Shown here one piece after another: positions 8,880-17,428 of a stretch of 64,000 nucleotides of DNA. This stretch comes from Prochlorococcus marinus str. MIT 9301. Its GTDB lineage: Bacteria; Cyanobacteriota; Cyanobacteriia; PCC-6307; Cyanobiaceae. Where the stretch lies: NCBI RefSeq assembly GCF_000015965.1, contig NC_009091.1:124001-188000 (forward strand), read 5' to 3'. Under the pieces are notes generated by a model, which saw only the letters and a list, made by a program, of their open reading frames with translations, was not told the origin of the DNA and made no database searches. The position numbers were made by a program, and so were the translations under genes. Numbering within the stretch: position 1 is the stretch's first letter; every line of letters begins with the position of its first letter.

Positions 8880-9395
8880 ATGTCAGTCAATCAGTTATAA
8901 GAGAAAAATGTCTAGACGAATGGTGACATTGTAGTGCAATTCTATTAGTCCAGTATTCGTCTTTTTATTCGTCTTTTGGTGAAAATATTCGTCCATATTT
9001 TTATCACTAATAAGACATAAAAAAAGACCCCTATTTCTAGAGATCTTTTTCTGGTTTTACTAAATGAAGTGTTTCCTTGTTTCCACTGTTTCAGTAAAAC
9101 CTCTCCTACACACATCTATAACTTATTACGCATATTTCTTTTTTGTTAAAGGGGTTTGGTAATGTTACTTATTCGACACATATACCAGTTATACCTTTTA
9201 CGACTTAGTTGCATTAAAAAACACCCTAATTTAGAGAAAAGGGTGTTTGGTTATCAGAAATTAGTGTGTGAGGAGTTTCTGATGTATATAACTTACTGGA
9301 ACAATGGCACAAATATCTACAGTATTAATTCCTATTAATACTAATTTGTTCTTTTTTACATTGACGGGATAATTAAAAATAAACAATTAACTATT
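8880..9395. other. Non-coding, hairpin-rich leader of the tRNA-Asn element
   Basis: About 515 bases without a credible gene. It contains TTCGTC motifs at 8955, 8967 and 8987 (plus an inverted one at 8915) and a series of dyads: AAAAAGA/TCTTTTT (9021-9050), GGTTTTACT/AGTAAAACC (9053-9101), a weaker TGGTA/TACCA (about 9157-9190), AAACACCCT/AGGGTGTTT (9219-9248), ATCAGAAA/TTTCTGAT (9253-9283) and AGTATTAAT/ATTAATACT (9321-9342). The third full dyad is followed by T residues on the minus strand and could end a minus-strand transcript. The segment may encode a small RNA or recombination/regulatory sites. Confidence 0.6.
9219..9248 (-). terminator. Candidate minus-strand terminator in the element
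   Basis: AAACACCCT, 12-base loop, AGGGTGTTT: a 9-base stem. Read on the minus strand it is followed by TTT then AATGC, giving a six-T run with the stem end; on the plus strand no T run follows. This suggests a minus-strand transcript from the 9250-9395 region, although no minus-strand gene is visible there. Confidence 0.45.
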
Positions 9396-9845
9396 TTGAA
9401 AGAGACTGCTAAAGAAGTTGGGAAAAAATTATTAGAAATTGTGAGATTTATATTCTTTATTCCTGCAGGATTTTTGGCAGGAACTTTAGTCAAATTTCCG
9501 TTGCTACTACTTGCAAGAATACAAGAATCAATGTTTGGTTTAAAGATGGACAGTTGGGGAACTCATCTATGGCAAACATTGATATTTTATGTCGTATGTT
9601 TTCTTGCTTCTATCTATGTAAAACCTAAGTTTTTAAAATCCAAATACTTTATACTCGCTTGGTCAGTTCTCCTTGGTTTCAATGCATTCATCTTTATGAG
9701 TGCTTTGCCAAATCCTCCTTATTCAACACCAATCAAAATTATTATTGATGCTTTTGCTCCTATTGGAGTTTTAATTTATCTAATAGTAGATAAACAAAAT
9801 GATTTTTTGAAATTAAGTAAAACAAATAATTCACCTAAAGAATGA
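9396..9845 (+). CDS. Hypothetical polytopic membrane protein (element cargo 1)
   Basis: 149 residues from a TTG start; no nearby ATG gives a similar length. Hydrophobic segments near residues 15-40, 60-78, 84-105 and 112-132 suggest three or four membrane spans; the ends are charged. No family recognised. The stop overlaps the next start by 4 bases (ATGA), so the cassette is translationally coupled. Base use resembles the AT-rich neighbours. It could anchor or export the two secreted proteins encoded next, but this is only inferred from order. Confidence 0.7.
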   Translation: MKETAKEVGKKLLEIVRFIFFIPAGFLAGTLVKFPLLLLARIQESMFGLKMDSWGTHLWQTLIFYVVCFLASIYVKPKFLKSKYFILAWSVLLGFNAFIFMSALPNPPYSTPIKIIIDAFAPIGVLIYLIVDKQNDFLKLSKTNNSPKE

Positions 9846-10201
9846 AAAAAATATTTTTAATAAGTCTATTTTTTGCTTTATTGTTTCCTGCTAATGCAGA
9901 GCAATATCAAAGGCACAAATATACCTGCCCAGAATCGCAAGGTGAATGTTCTGAAGGAGAAAAAGCAGCAATTAAATTAGTTAATGAAACTTACTGGGAG
10001 ATGCTTACAGAAAGAATTAAAGAGAATAAATTTTACAAATTCCCTTGGTATTGGGTTTATCAAAAAGATGTCTTCAATGAGTGTAAATATACTGTTGCTG
10101 CAAAAGAGGATATGCCAACTCATACTGCAAATATGGAATGGATAGATGTTGATATTTGCGCTAAGACAACCAAATTAATAGATCTAGGTCGTCGCAGATA
10201 A
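9842..10201 (+). CDS. Hypothetical secreted protein (element cargo 2)
   Basis: 119 residues. The N-terminus MKKIFLISLFFALLFPANAE is a clear Sec signal peptide with cleavage probably after ANA. The mature ~100 residues contain four cysteines (YTC, GEC, NEC, DIC), an even number compatible with two disulfides outside the cytoplasm, and an aromatic-rich centre with FPWYWVY. No family recognised. Starts by a 4-base overlap with cargo 1 and ends in a 1-base overlap (TAATG) with cargo 3. Confidence 0.75.
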   Translation: MKKIFLISLFFALLFPANAEQYQRHKYTCPESQGECSEGEKAAIKLVNETYWEMLTERIKENKFYKFPWYWVYQKDVFNECKYTVAAKEDMPTHTANMEWIDVDICAKTTKLIDLGRRR

Positions 10202-10866
10202 TGAAAAGATTTTTATTGATAAGTTTGTTTTTCGGTCTTATGTCTCATACTGCAAATGCTAATGATGCAGTAAAGTTTCAACTCGCTGAATATAAGTGCC
10301 TTTGGCAAGAAGGATTTTTCACTCTAGATGTCATTGAAAATATGATGGAGAAGGAAAAAGAAAATGATCCGGAATTTGGTAATTTATTAATCTCAACCTA
10401 CAAAGGCGGAACTAATCAAAAAGAAATAGAAGAACAGAATAAATTGATAGCAAAAATGGGCGGTTGTAGAAACATGATTGTCACTTGGATTAATATGTCT
10501 TATCCGGAGAAAGAAGCAACAGATTTCATAATGCTTCTTGCATTAGATGGTTGGTTTGGAGAAGAGGATGAACCAATAAAAGATATTCCTTTTAGAGAAA
10601 AATCCTACTTCGATAGTTCAGATAAAAAAATCTATTGCAAAGAACCGCTCCCTCCAATGAATACTTTCGAAGGAAGTAATCCAAATGCATTAAAAGTAGA
10701 GGAACTATGTTCATGTATGTGGAACAAGTTTCCAGAAAAGAGTTGGGAGAGAAAAGTCTTGATAAAACTTTATAAGAATAATTATCAAGAAGGTGTTCTT
10801 CGGCAGCAAAATTTATTTGAAAAGTTAAGTCGTAATTTTGGAAGTTGTGGAGGATACCAACTTTGA
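10201..10866 (+). CDS. Hypothetical secreted protein with internal repeat (element cargo 3)
   Basis: 221 residues. The signal peptide MKRFLLISLFFGLMSHTANA closely resembles that of cargo 2. The mature part appears to hold two copies of one domain: LLISTYKGGTNQKEIEEQNK...MGGC (about residues 61-90) and VLIKLYKNNYQEGVLRQQNL...FGSC (about 185-218), each preceded by cysteines. Six cysteines in total, again even. No known family recognised. Being secreted and repeated, it may bind something in the periplasm or at the surface; no function is claimed. Confidence 0.75.
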   Translation: MKRFLLISLFFGLMSHTANANDAVKFQLAEYKCLWQEGFFTLDVIENMMEKEKENDPEFGNLLISTYKGGTNQKEIEEQNKLIAKMGGCRNMIVTWINMSYPEKEATDFIMLLALDGWFGEEDEPIKDIPFREKSYFDSSDKKIYCKEPLPPMNTFEGSNPNALKVEELCSCMWNKFPEKSWERKVLIKLYKNNYQEGVLRQQNLFEKLSRNFGSCGGYQL

Positions 10867-10994
10867 AAAAAGTTAATTTTAAGATTTAATCAGGAAAAAT
10901 TTCTTCGTCAAAATATTCGTCCATTTTCTAATTTATTTCATATATGTCATGACAAAGCATGTCATATCAAGACTTATTTTGTTACACCGACTTT

Positions 10995-11008
10995 CGCCCG
11001 GGGAGTTT
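10995..11008 (+). repeat. attR-like direct repeat (tRNA-Asn 3' fragment copy 2)
   Basis: CGCCCGGGGAGTTT, identical to 8819-8832. The bases upstream do not form a tRNA, so only the displaced 3' end is present. It is followed by a spacer and a terminator resembling those after the intact tRNA. Confidence 0.85.
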
Positions 11009-11029
11009 ATAAATACCAAAAAGTTATCC

Positions 11030-11057
11030 AAAGTCACTTTAAAAAGGTGACTTTTTT
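11030..11057 (+). terminator. Duplicated tRNA-type terminator (copy 2)
   Basis: AAAGTCAC, 9-base loop, GTGACTTT and a T run. It shares CAAAGTCAC and GGTGACTTTTTT with the terminator at 8854-8879. It has no transcript unit of its own other than the cassette, so it is probably the original tRNA terminator displaced by integration. Confidence 0.8.
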
Positions 11058-11129
11058 ATTTCTTTGACCTCTTTTTAGTCAAATACAAGTTAGCAGAATA
11101 TGTAATCAAGAATATTTGATGTAGTATTA

Positions 11130-11229
11130 AGAACAGTATATAGAACATATAAAATATCAAAGTTTATATTATTTATAATAAAAAATTCTAAAATTATAAG
11201 AAATGTTTTTGAGAACAGTAATTAGAACA
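11130..11229. repeat. Paired AGAACA direct-repeat motifs
   Basis: AGAACA occurs at 11130, 11142, 11212 and 11224: two pairs, each with 12-base spacing, 82 bases apart. The longer forms AGAACAGTATATAGAACAT and AGAACAGTAATTAGAACAT differ in few positions. They lie between the element end and the 119-residue hypothetical gene and may be protein-binding sites. Confidence 0.5.
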
Positions 11230-11246
11230 TTAACTTAATTCACCAC

Positions 11247-11280
11247 AAAAATGAAAAAAAGTTCTTTGATTTTCATTTTT
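11247..11280. terminator. AT-rich hairpin downstream of the 119-residue hypothetical gene
   Basis: AAAAATGAAAA, 12-base loop, TTTTCATTTTT: an 11-base perfect stem 58 bases beyond the stop of the minus-strand gene at 11338. With A/T-rich flanks on both sides it could end transcripts from either direction. Confidence 0.45.
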
Positions 11281-11337
11281 AAATTAAGACATATTTTTTG
11301 TTGATATCGTTTGAATTATTACACCATTCAGGAAACT

Positions 11338-11697
11338 CTAGTCATCCCACATATCCTTTTTCTCTTGATCCAAATTATTCCTTTCAAGTAATTCTATTCT
11401 TTGCTTCTGAGAATCTATTTCTGTTTCAATTACGTTTTTATCGTCAATGTATTTTGTTTGTATTTCTAGGATAATTATTTCAAATTGTTCTTCAAAGAAA
11501 TCTGACATTTCTCTCCATGCTTCCATTTCCTCTTCTTTGCCAATAGTATCGTTTATCTGATGGGAAATAATTTCTAATACATATTGTTTAAGTTCTTGAT
11601 GACTCATCGATTCAACTTTTTTTTGAATGTAAAGTTCTTTAAGAATTTCTAGTTGTTTTTTTGATAAATCTGAATAGACAATAGACTTTTTTTTCAT
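11338..11697 (-). CDS. Hypothetical charged helical protein
   Basis: 119 residues, rich in Glu, Lys and Ile, predicted largely helical with a possible coiled coil at residues ~85-113. The segment MSHQELKQYVLEIIS (from residue ~31) resembles the start of small cyanobacterial proteins of the DUF6887 type (MS-x-x-ELK-x-YVL), but the rest does not clearly follow that family, so I leave it unnamed. It lies alone between the tRNA-Asn element and rpaA, a likely variable spot. Confidence 0.6.
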   Translation of the reverse strand: MKKKSIVYSDLSKKQLEILKELYIQKKVESMSHQELKQYVLEIISHQINDTIGKEEEMEAWREMSDFFEEQFEIIILEIQTKYIDDKNVIETEIDSQKQRIELLERNNLDQEKKDMWDD

Positions 11698-12103
11698 AGA
11701 TACTTAAATTTTTTTTTAATATAGACAAAATTATAATTTCAAACATTTTGGAGAAATTAAAAATATTAAACTTAGCTAATTCCTACTTGAAAATTGCAAA
11801 TCTCTATTTATTAATTCAATTTTTTAAACCTTATAATGGCAATCTGAATTAGATATTCTTTCAATTTGAACCATTATTTGTTTCTAATAATCCTTTGATT
11901 ATTAAGAAAAAGTAAATAGAATCGAAAGAAATTCTAAAATTTCAACTTTTTAAAAATTTGTAATTTCTACTTAATCCATTACTATCACTAAGTTATTTGA
12001 TAAATCTAATTGATAAAATTGTTTACAGTAATTCAGCAATCTTTATAAATTCTTGAGAGAATCATATTACAAAAACTTAATTTTAATTTAATAGTTGATA
12101 AAT
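11698..12103. other. Long upstream region of rpaA
   Basis: About 400 bases of very AT-rich sequence between the divergent hypothetical gene and rpaA. A TATAAT occurs at 11832-11837, which would give a leader of roughly 260 bases; a TTTACA...TATAAA pair near 12024-12046 is a closer alternative. No small gene or structured RNA is evident. Confidence 0.4.
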
Positions 12104-12886
12104 ATGAAAATTTCAATTCTTTTAATTGAAGACGATCGTGACATGCGCGATCTGGTGGCTAGGCATTTAGAACATTCTGGTTTCGATGTCCAAAAAGCTG
12201 AAGATGGAATTAAAGGACAAGCATTAGCCCTTCAATATTCACCTGATTTAATACTTTTAGATTTAATGCTACCAAGTGTTGATGGTTTAACTTTATGCCA
12301 GCGACTAAGAAGAGATGAAAGAACATCAAATATACCAATTTTGATGATAACTGCGTTAGGGGGTCTTAAAGATAAAGTTACTGGGTTTAATTCTGGAGCA
12401 GATGATTACATTACTAAACCATTCGATTTAGAAGAATTACATGTACGCATAAAAGCTCTATTAAGAAGAACAAACAGAGCACAACTAAATTCTAGTAACC
12501 AGCAAGAAATATTAAATTATGGCCCTTTAACTCTTGTTCCTGAAAGATTCGAAGCTATATGGTTTGAATCTCCTGTTAGATTAACTCATCTTGAATTTGA
12601 GCTTCTTCATTGTCTTTTGCAGAGACATGGCCAAACTGTATCACCAGCATTAATTCTCAAAGAAGTATGGGGATATGAACCTGATGATGATATTGAGACA
12701 ATAAGAGTTCATATTAGACACTTGCGCACTAAACTTGAACCCGATCCACGAAAACCTATTTATATAAAAACTGTATACGGTGCTGGATATTGTCTCGAGT
12801 TACCTATTGGTTCTCAAGTAGAAACTGCTAGGCAAGAGTTCATTCAAGCAAGAAATCCTGACTTGATAAATTCTGCAGTAGATTAA
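12104..12886 (+). CDS. rpaA: Response regulator RpaA (OmpR/PhoB family)
   Basis: 260 residues from the ATG; an in-frame TTG at 12095 would add three. The receiver domain (residues ~3-120) has the DD pair, phospho-Asp in LILLDLMLP and conserved Lys in YITKPF. The winged-helix domain contains [20 protein letters not shown] and [13 protein letters not shown], which I recognise as RpaA. RpaA is the main circadian output regulator in cyanobacteria, phosphorylated by SasA. Its paralogue RpaB lies 6 kb away. The extended hydrophilic C-terminal tail is normal for picocyanobacterial copies. Confidence 0.88.
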   Translation: MKISILLIEDDRDMRDLVARHLEHSGFDVQKAEDGIKGQALALQYSPDLILLDLMLPSVDGLTLCQRLRRDERTSNIPILMITALGGLKDKVTGFNSGADDYITKPFDLEELHVRIKALLRRTNRAQLNSSNQQEILNYGPLTLVPERFEAIWFESPVRLTHLEFELLHCLLQRHGQTVSPALILKEVWGYEPDDDIETIRVHIRHLRTKLEPDPRKPIYIKTVYGAGYCLELPIGSQVETARQEFIQARNPDLINSAVD

Positions 12887-12888
12887 TC

Positions 12889-13851
12889 TCATATATCATC
12901 TATTGAAATTTTTAATAAAGTTATTTCCCAAGCCAACCTTGGTTGAATGTTTTTTCTTAATAGGTATTTTAAATTTTCAAGTTTTTTAACTAACCTGATG
13001 TTTTTTGTTTTTCTCCACCAAATTGTTTGTATTAAATTTACTAAACAAATTTGTTGAGAAATTTCGAATTTTTCAGATATTGATTTAGATATTTCTAATA
13101 TTTCCAGACTACTTTTAACTGGAGAATCTAATTTACTTATAATTTCATCTGAAAAATCGTTCCAAATTTCAATATTTTTCAATAATTGATTTGGAGATCC
13201 ATTTGCAGAGTTTATCAAATCTTCGAATTTTAATTTTGCATTGATCTTTAACTTAGAAGTGTCTAAATATTCTTTTAAAATTGATTTTATTTGTTTATTA
13301 GAAAAAGATCGAAATCTGACGATTTGACATCTTGAGATGATCGTATCTAAGAGAAGGTTTAATTTAGACGTTAGTAAAATAAAAATGCCGTTACTAGGTT
13401 CTTCTAAAGTTTTTAAAAGACAATTTGAGGCTGCTTCGTTTAAGAGGTGTGCATCAATAATCAAAACAATTTTTTTTTCTGAGTTTATTGATTTTTGACT
13501 AAGAAAAGTTTTGATATTACGTATTTGAGCAATTTTAATAATCTCATATCCACTTTTTAATGTTTTTTCAGGATCGAAACTACCTGAACTTTTGGTTGCC
13601 AAAAGAGAATCAGGTTCAATAATTAAAAAATCAGGATGGTTATTGTTTGTAATTCGCTCTTCAATATTTTCGCTTGGTGAAGACTCTTTGAAAATCTCTT
13701 GTATAAATTGAAGGGCAGTTTGCTTTTTGCCTAATCCTTCAGCACCATAAAATATATAGCCATTAGTAAATGATTTGTTTTTAATTATGTTCTTAAGAAT
13801 AGTATTGACTTCTTCATTTAAGAAAAAATTATTTTTTTTAACCTCAATCAT
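12889..13851 (-). CDS. holB: DNA polymerase III delta' subunit
   Basis: 320 residues. Delta' is a clamp-loader AAA+ subunit. Visible are the degenerate P-loop [24 protein letters not shown], the [13 protein letters not shown] segment and the SRC motif in [11 protein letters not shown]. The four-cysteine zinc module that bacterial clamp-loader subunits usually carry between the P-loop and HPDF is absent: no cysteine lies in that stretch. The start overlaps the tmk stop by 4 bases, a tmk-holB order common in bacteria. Confidence 0.85.
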   Translation of the reverse strand: MIEVKKNNFFLNEEVNTILKNIIKNKSFTNGYIFYGAEGLGKKQTALQFIQEIFKESSPSENIEERITNNNHPDFLIIEPDSLLATKSSGSFDPEKTLKSGYEIIKIAQIRNIKTFLSQKSINSEKKIVLIIDAHLLNEAASNCLLKTLEEPSNGIFILLTSKLNLLLDTIISRCQIVRFRSFSNKQIKSILKEYLDTSKLKINAKLKFEDLINSANGSPNQLLKNIEIWNDFSDEIISKLDSPVKSSLEILEISKSISEKFEISQQICLVNLIQTIWWRKTKNIRLVKKLENLKYLLRKNIQPRLAWEITLLKISIDDI

Positions 13852-14486
13852 TTGGCATTGGAAAAATTGTTTAGCAAAGTCTCTTTAATTTGATTAGAAA
13901 TAGTTTTAATATTTTGTGAAGCAGATATTACTTTCCAGTTTTTTTGTTTGGCAATTAGTTTGAAGCCTTCATTTACTCTTTCTAAAAATCTAATACCTTC
14001 TGATTCTATTCTGTCTGGAATTTCATTTTTTCTTCGGAATATGCTCTCTTCTGGAGAAATTTCTAAGAAGAAAGTGAGATCTGGAGATGCTCCTTGACAC
14101 ACAATAGATTCAATATTTTTAATTATTTCTAAATTTATATTTCTTCCATAACCTTGATAAGCCAGTGTGGAATCGGAAAATCTATCACTTATTACCCAAT
14201 CATTATTATTTAATGCTGGCAAAATAATTTTTGAAACGTGTTCAGCTCTATCCGCTGAATAAAGCAATAATTCTGCAAGAGATGAAGGCTTGTTATTTTC
14301 ATTATTATCAAGAATCAGTCTTCTAAGTTTTTTTCCTAAAAGACTGCCTCCAGGTTCTCTAGTTGTGATTAATTTAGACTCTTTCTTTAGTAGACCACTA
14401 ATAGGAAGCCATTTAGATAGTTCATCTATTTGGGTAGTTTTACCACATCCATCAATACCCTCAATAACGATAAATTTTCCTTTCAT
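13848..14486 (-). CDS. tmk: Thymidylate kinase
   Basis: 212 residues. Tmk phosphorylates dTMP to dTDP. The P-loop [19 protein letters not shown], the DR-type substrate motif [15 protein letters not shown] and the base-binding segment [16 protein letters not shown] are all present, followed by a lid region with RIE. Length is normal. It directly abuts the copper ATPase gene upstream and overlaps holB downstream, so the three are probably one transcript. Confidence 0.93.
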   Translation of the reverse strand: MKGKFIVIEGIDGCGKTTQIDELSKWLPISGLLKKESKLITTREPGGSLLGKKLRRLILDNNENNKPSSLAELLLYSADRAEHVSKIILPALNNNDWVISDRFSDSTLAYQGYGRNINLEIIKNIESIVCQGASPDLTFFLEISPEESIFRRKNEIPDRIESEGIRFLERVNEGFKLIAKQKNWKVISASQNIKTISNQIKETLLNNFSNAK

Positions 14487-16781
14487 TTAATCCAAAGATA
14501 AAGCATTAATTACAACTGTAATAGAGCTAATAGCCATCAATAATGCTGCTATTGAGGGAGTAAGAAGAATACCGTATTTAGGGAATAAAATGCCGGCGGC
14601 TATAGGTATAGCTAGTAAGTTGTAACCAAAAGCCCATGTTAGATTTTGTTTTATTTTTCTTATAGTTTTTTTTGCGAGATTTAAGGCGTAGGGTAATCCA
14701 TTTAGTTGATCTCCCATCAAGACTACATCTGCATTTGCCTTGGCTATTTGAGTCCCTGATCCCACCGCAATTCCTAAGTCTGAGGATGCTAAGGCAGGGA
14801 CATCATTAATACCATCACCAATCATTGCTACTTTGTTATCAATTTTTAAATTTTCTATAGTCTTTAGCTTCATTTCAGGAAGAAGATCCCATTTTACTTC
14901 TGCTTCTTTAAAACCAATTTTTTTTGCTAAAGCTAAAACCGTTTGTTTTCTATCTCCACTTAAAATATTAATTTTAAATTTGTTTTTTCTTAAATTTTGC
15001 ACTGTTTTAATAGAATCATCTCTGAGTAAATCTCCTAGGAAGATAAAGCCTAATAATTTATCTTTAATACTTACTCCAATAATAGTGTTAGTTTTTGTCT
15101 CTTCATTTTCAATTACTTTTTTTGCATCACTATCAATAATTATTCCTTTACTTAGTAGCCATTCAATATTTCCAATATTTATGAGTCCATCAATTGACTC
15201 TAGTTCTCCAGAAATCCCCCGGCCTGAATGAGTGACAATTTTTTTTATTGGAAATAAACTTAAATTTTGTTTTTTGGCTTCTTGAATTAACGCATCTGCA
15301 ATTGGATGTCTGCTTTCCTTTTCTAAACTGGCAGCTACTTTTAATAAAAAAGAATAATCATCATTATTTTTATAATCAACGATGAAAGGCTTACCTTTTG
15401 TTAATGTACCTGTCTTGTCAAAAATAATGTGATTAATTTTTGAAGCCATTTCTATTTTGTCCCCACCTTTAAATAGAACCCCCTTTTTTGCTGCTTTACC
15501 TGATGCGACAGTTATTACAGTTGGGGTGGCTAAACCTAATGCACAAGGACAAGCTATTACTAAAACAGCAATTGACAATTGAATGGCTAAACTAAGGAAG
15601 TTCTCAGCATTACTACCAAGCGAACTATGAAGTGTATGGCTTGAGTGAGTGATGAATTGATGATTATGACTTAATAAATCTGGCCAAATGTTTCTTGCCC
15701 CTTGCCACCAAAAGAAGAAGGTTAAAGTAGCAAAAATAAGTACAAAGTAAGTAAATTTGCCTGCAATTTCATCAGCAATTCTTTGAATGCGAGGTTTTCT
15801 AGCGTTTACAGACTCAATAAGATTTACTAGTTTTGCAAGAGAAGAATCCCCTCCGACCTTTTGTACTTTAAGTCTGAGTGTTGAATTAAGATTTAAAGAT
15901 CCACTAGATAGATTTTCGCCTTCTTTTACCTCGATAGGTTTAGATTCTCCAGTGATATGTGAAACATCAACATATGAATTACCTTGAGTAACAATGCAGT
16001 CAGCAGGTACTCTGTCTCCTGCTAAAACTTGAATCTCTTGATTAGGTCTTAAAGTGTTTACCCTTATTGATTTTATTTGATTATCTTCTGTATAGATATT
16101 TGCCATTTCAGGTTGAAGATCTAATAACTCTCCAATGGATGAACCAGTTTGATATCTTGCTCTTTCCTCCAAGAAACGCCCAATCAATATGAAACCTAAC
16201 AACATAACTGGTTCATTAAAAAAACAAGGAAAACCAGTGGCAGGAAATATTAAAGATAGAAGACTTGTTATATATGCGCTAGTTACTCCAAGAGCTACTA
16301 GAGAATCCATATCAGGACGGTTCTTAATAAATGATTTAAACCCATTAATAATTATTTCTCTGCCAGGAAATAATAGAGCTAATGTTGCTAATGAAGCGTG
16401 AAAAAAAATATTACCTAATATCGGAAAATTTATATATCTTCCCTCTGCTAGATGACCTAAACCTGAAAATAATAAAAGTAATAAAGCAAAAGTTAGTTTT
16501 TTCCATTGATTATTCCACTTCTTTTTTTTTTCTAATTCTTCCTTATTTATTTTTTTTGAAAAATCATTTATGTAAATCTTTGAAGGGAAACCATTTTCTT
16601 TTAAATTTTTGAGAACTGCTTCTATTTCGATATGTTTCTGAGTAATTTCAAAATATGCACTTTCAGTTAGTAAGTTTACAGAAACATTTTCAATACCATC
16701 AGAATTATTTAATATTTTTTCAACAGTACTAACACAACCTCCGCACTTCATTCCTGTAATCCTTAATTGAATGCTTTCCAT
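14487..16781 (-). CDS. Copper-type P1B ATPase
   Basis: 764 residues from the ATG; a GTG three codons upstream is possible. An N-terminal heavy-metal domain has GMKCGGC. Then come membrane segments, the actuator THITGESKP, the metal-site CPC in VIACPCALGLATP, the phosphorylation motif DKTGTLTKGKP, the HP dipeptide in SRHPIADA and the hinge GDGINDVPAL. CPC plus CxxC places it with Cu(I) exporters such as CtaA/PacS/CopA. Direction (thylakoid supply for plastocyanin or efflux) cannot be told. It is followed without a gap by tmk. Confidence 0.9.
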   Translation of the reverse strand: MESIQLRITGMKCGGCVSTVEKILNNSDGIENVSVNLLTESAYFEITQKHIEIEAVLKNLKENGFPSKIYINDFSKKINKEELEKKKKWNNQWKKLTFALLLLLFSGLGHLAEGRYINFPILGNIFFHASLATLALLFPGREIIINGFKSFIKNRPDMDSLVALGVTSAYITSLLSLIFPATGFPCFFNEPVMLLGFILIGRFLEERARYQTGSSIGELLDLQPEMANIYTEDNQIKSIRVNTLRPNQEIQVLAGDRVPADCIVTQGNSYVDVSHITGESKPIEVKEGENLSSGSLNLNSTLRLKVQKVGGDSSLAKLVNLIESVNARKPRIQRIADEIAGKFTYFVLIFATLTFFFWWQGARNIWPDLLSHNHQFITHSSHTLHSSLGSNAENFLSLAIQLSIAVLVIACPCALGLATPTVITVASGKAAKKGVLFKGGDKIEMASKINHIIFDKTGTLTKGKPFIVDYKNNDDYSFLLKVAASLEKESRHPIADALIQEAKKQNLSLFPIKKIVTHSGRGISGELESIDGLINIGNIEWLLSKGIIIDSDAKKVIENEETKTNTIIGVSIKDKLLGFIFLGDLLRDDSIKTVQNLRKNKFKINILSGDRKQTVLALAKKIGFKEAEVKWDLLPEMKLKTIENLKIDNKVAMIGDGINDVPALASSDLGIAVGSGTQIAKANADVVLMGDQLNGLPYALNLAKKTIRKIKQNLTWAFGYNLLAIPIAAGILFPKYGILLTPSIAALLMAISSITVVINALSLD

Positions 16782-16826
16782 ATTTTTCACTGTTGAAGCA
16801 AATTAATGCTCGGCCTATTTTTTAAC

Positions 16827-16832
16827 TATAAT
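16827..16832 (+). promoter_or_regulatory. Candidate -10 box (TATAAT) for ycf3
   Basis: TATAAT in the divergent gap between the copper ATPase gene and ycf3, about 70 bases upstream of the GTG start. No clear -35 hexamer. Low-confidence call in AT-rich DNA. Confidence 0.35.
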
Positions 16833-16902
16833 AATAAATGTAATAGACTTTTTAAATAGTTATTTTTTAAATTACTATATTAACTTTATTAGTTTTAGAG
16901 CA

Positions 16903-17424
16903 GTGCCTAGTAATCAAAACAGAGACAATTTTATCGATAAAGCTTTTACAGTAATTGCTGAATCAATAGTAAAAATAATGCCTATTGCAGAGAAAGAAAA
17001 AAAAGCATATATCTACTATAGAGATGGCCTAGCTGCACAAAATAATGGGGATTATTCGGAAGCATTAGAGTATTACAAAGAGAGTTTACTACTTGAAGAA
17101 AATAAAATTGATAGGGGTGAGACTTTAAAAAATATGGCGATAATATACATGAGCAATGGTGAAGAAGATCTGTCTATTGAAACTTATGAAAAAGCATTAG
17201 TAGAAAATCCCAAACAGCCATCATGCCTTAAAAATATAGGTTTGATTTATGAAAAAAGGGGAAGAAATGCTGAGCAGAATGGTGATTTAGACCAGAGAGA
17301 TATTTGGTTTGATAAAGCTGCAGAAGTCTGGTCTAAAGCAGTAAGATTATACCCAGGTGGTTATCTAGACATAGAGAATTGGTTGAAAAACTCAGGAAGA
17401 AGTTCAATCGATATGTATCTCTAA
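16903..17424 (+). CDS. ycf3: Photosystem I assembly protein Ycf3
   Basis: 173 residues from a GTG start. Ycf3 is a thylakoid-associated TPR protein needed to assemble PSI. Signature segments are [59 protein letters not shown] and [19 protein letters not shown], giving three TPRs, and the C-terminal [19 protein letters not shown]. Length is as expected. Ends 4 bases before the convergent radA stop. Confidence 0.95.
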   Translation: MPSNQNRDNFIDKAFTVIAESIVKIMPIAEKEKKAYIYYRDGLAAQNNGDYSEALEYYKESLLLEENKIDRGETLKNMAIIYMSNGEEDLSIETYEKALVENPKQPSCLKNIGLIYEKRGRNAEQNGDLDQRDIWFDKAAEVWSKAVRLYPGGYLDIENWLKNSGRSSIDMYL

Positions 17425-17428
17425 TTTT

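Larger units (their letters stand above)
8833..10994. mobile_element. Putative small integrated element at tRNA-Asn
   Basis: The segment is bounded by a 14-base direct repeat of the tRNA-Asn 3' end; similarity continues for about 60 bases through a duplicated terminator (8854-8879 and 11030-11057). Inside, TTCGTC motifs are clustered near both ends, and AAAATATTCGTCCAT occurs once near each end. The interior has a hairpin-rich leader and three coupled genes, none recognised. No recombinase, replication gene or structural phage gene is seen. Best reading: a non-autonomous or decayed relative of the tRNA-targeted elements (tycheposons) described in Prochlorococcus. The boundary logic is direct observation; the mobile nature is inference. 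Confidence 0.72.
10867..11337. other. Intergenic region spanning the distal element end
   Basis: About 470 bases without a gene. In order: TTCGTC motifs at 10904 and 10916, the attR-like tRNA fragment (10995-11008), a terminator (11030-11057), two AGAACA-pair motifs (11130-11147 and 11212-11229) and an 11-base dyad AAAAATGAAAA/TTTTCATTTTT (11247-11280). Nothing else is recognisable. Confidence 0.6.

Noticed and set aside
8955..8993. CRISPR array
   Set aside because: The repeated unit is only 7 bases with irregular short gaps; no repeat-spacer pattern or cas genes.
9156..9338. 60-codon open frame in the element leader
   Set aside because: It runs through two inverted repeats, has a weak TTG start and a composition unlike its neighbours, so chance is more likely.
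10995..11008. Second tRNA gene
   Set aside because: Only the 3' acceptor strand is present; no D, anticodon or T arm can form.
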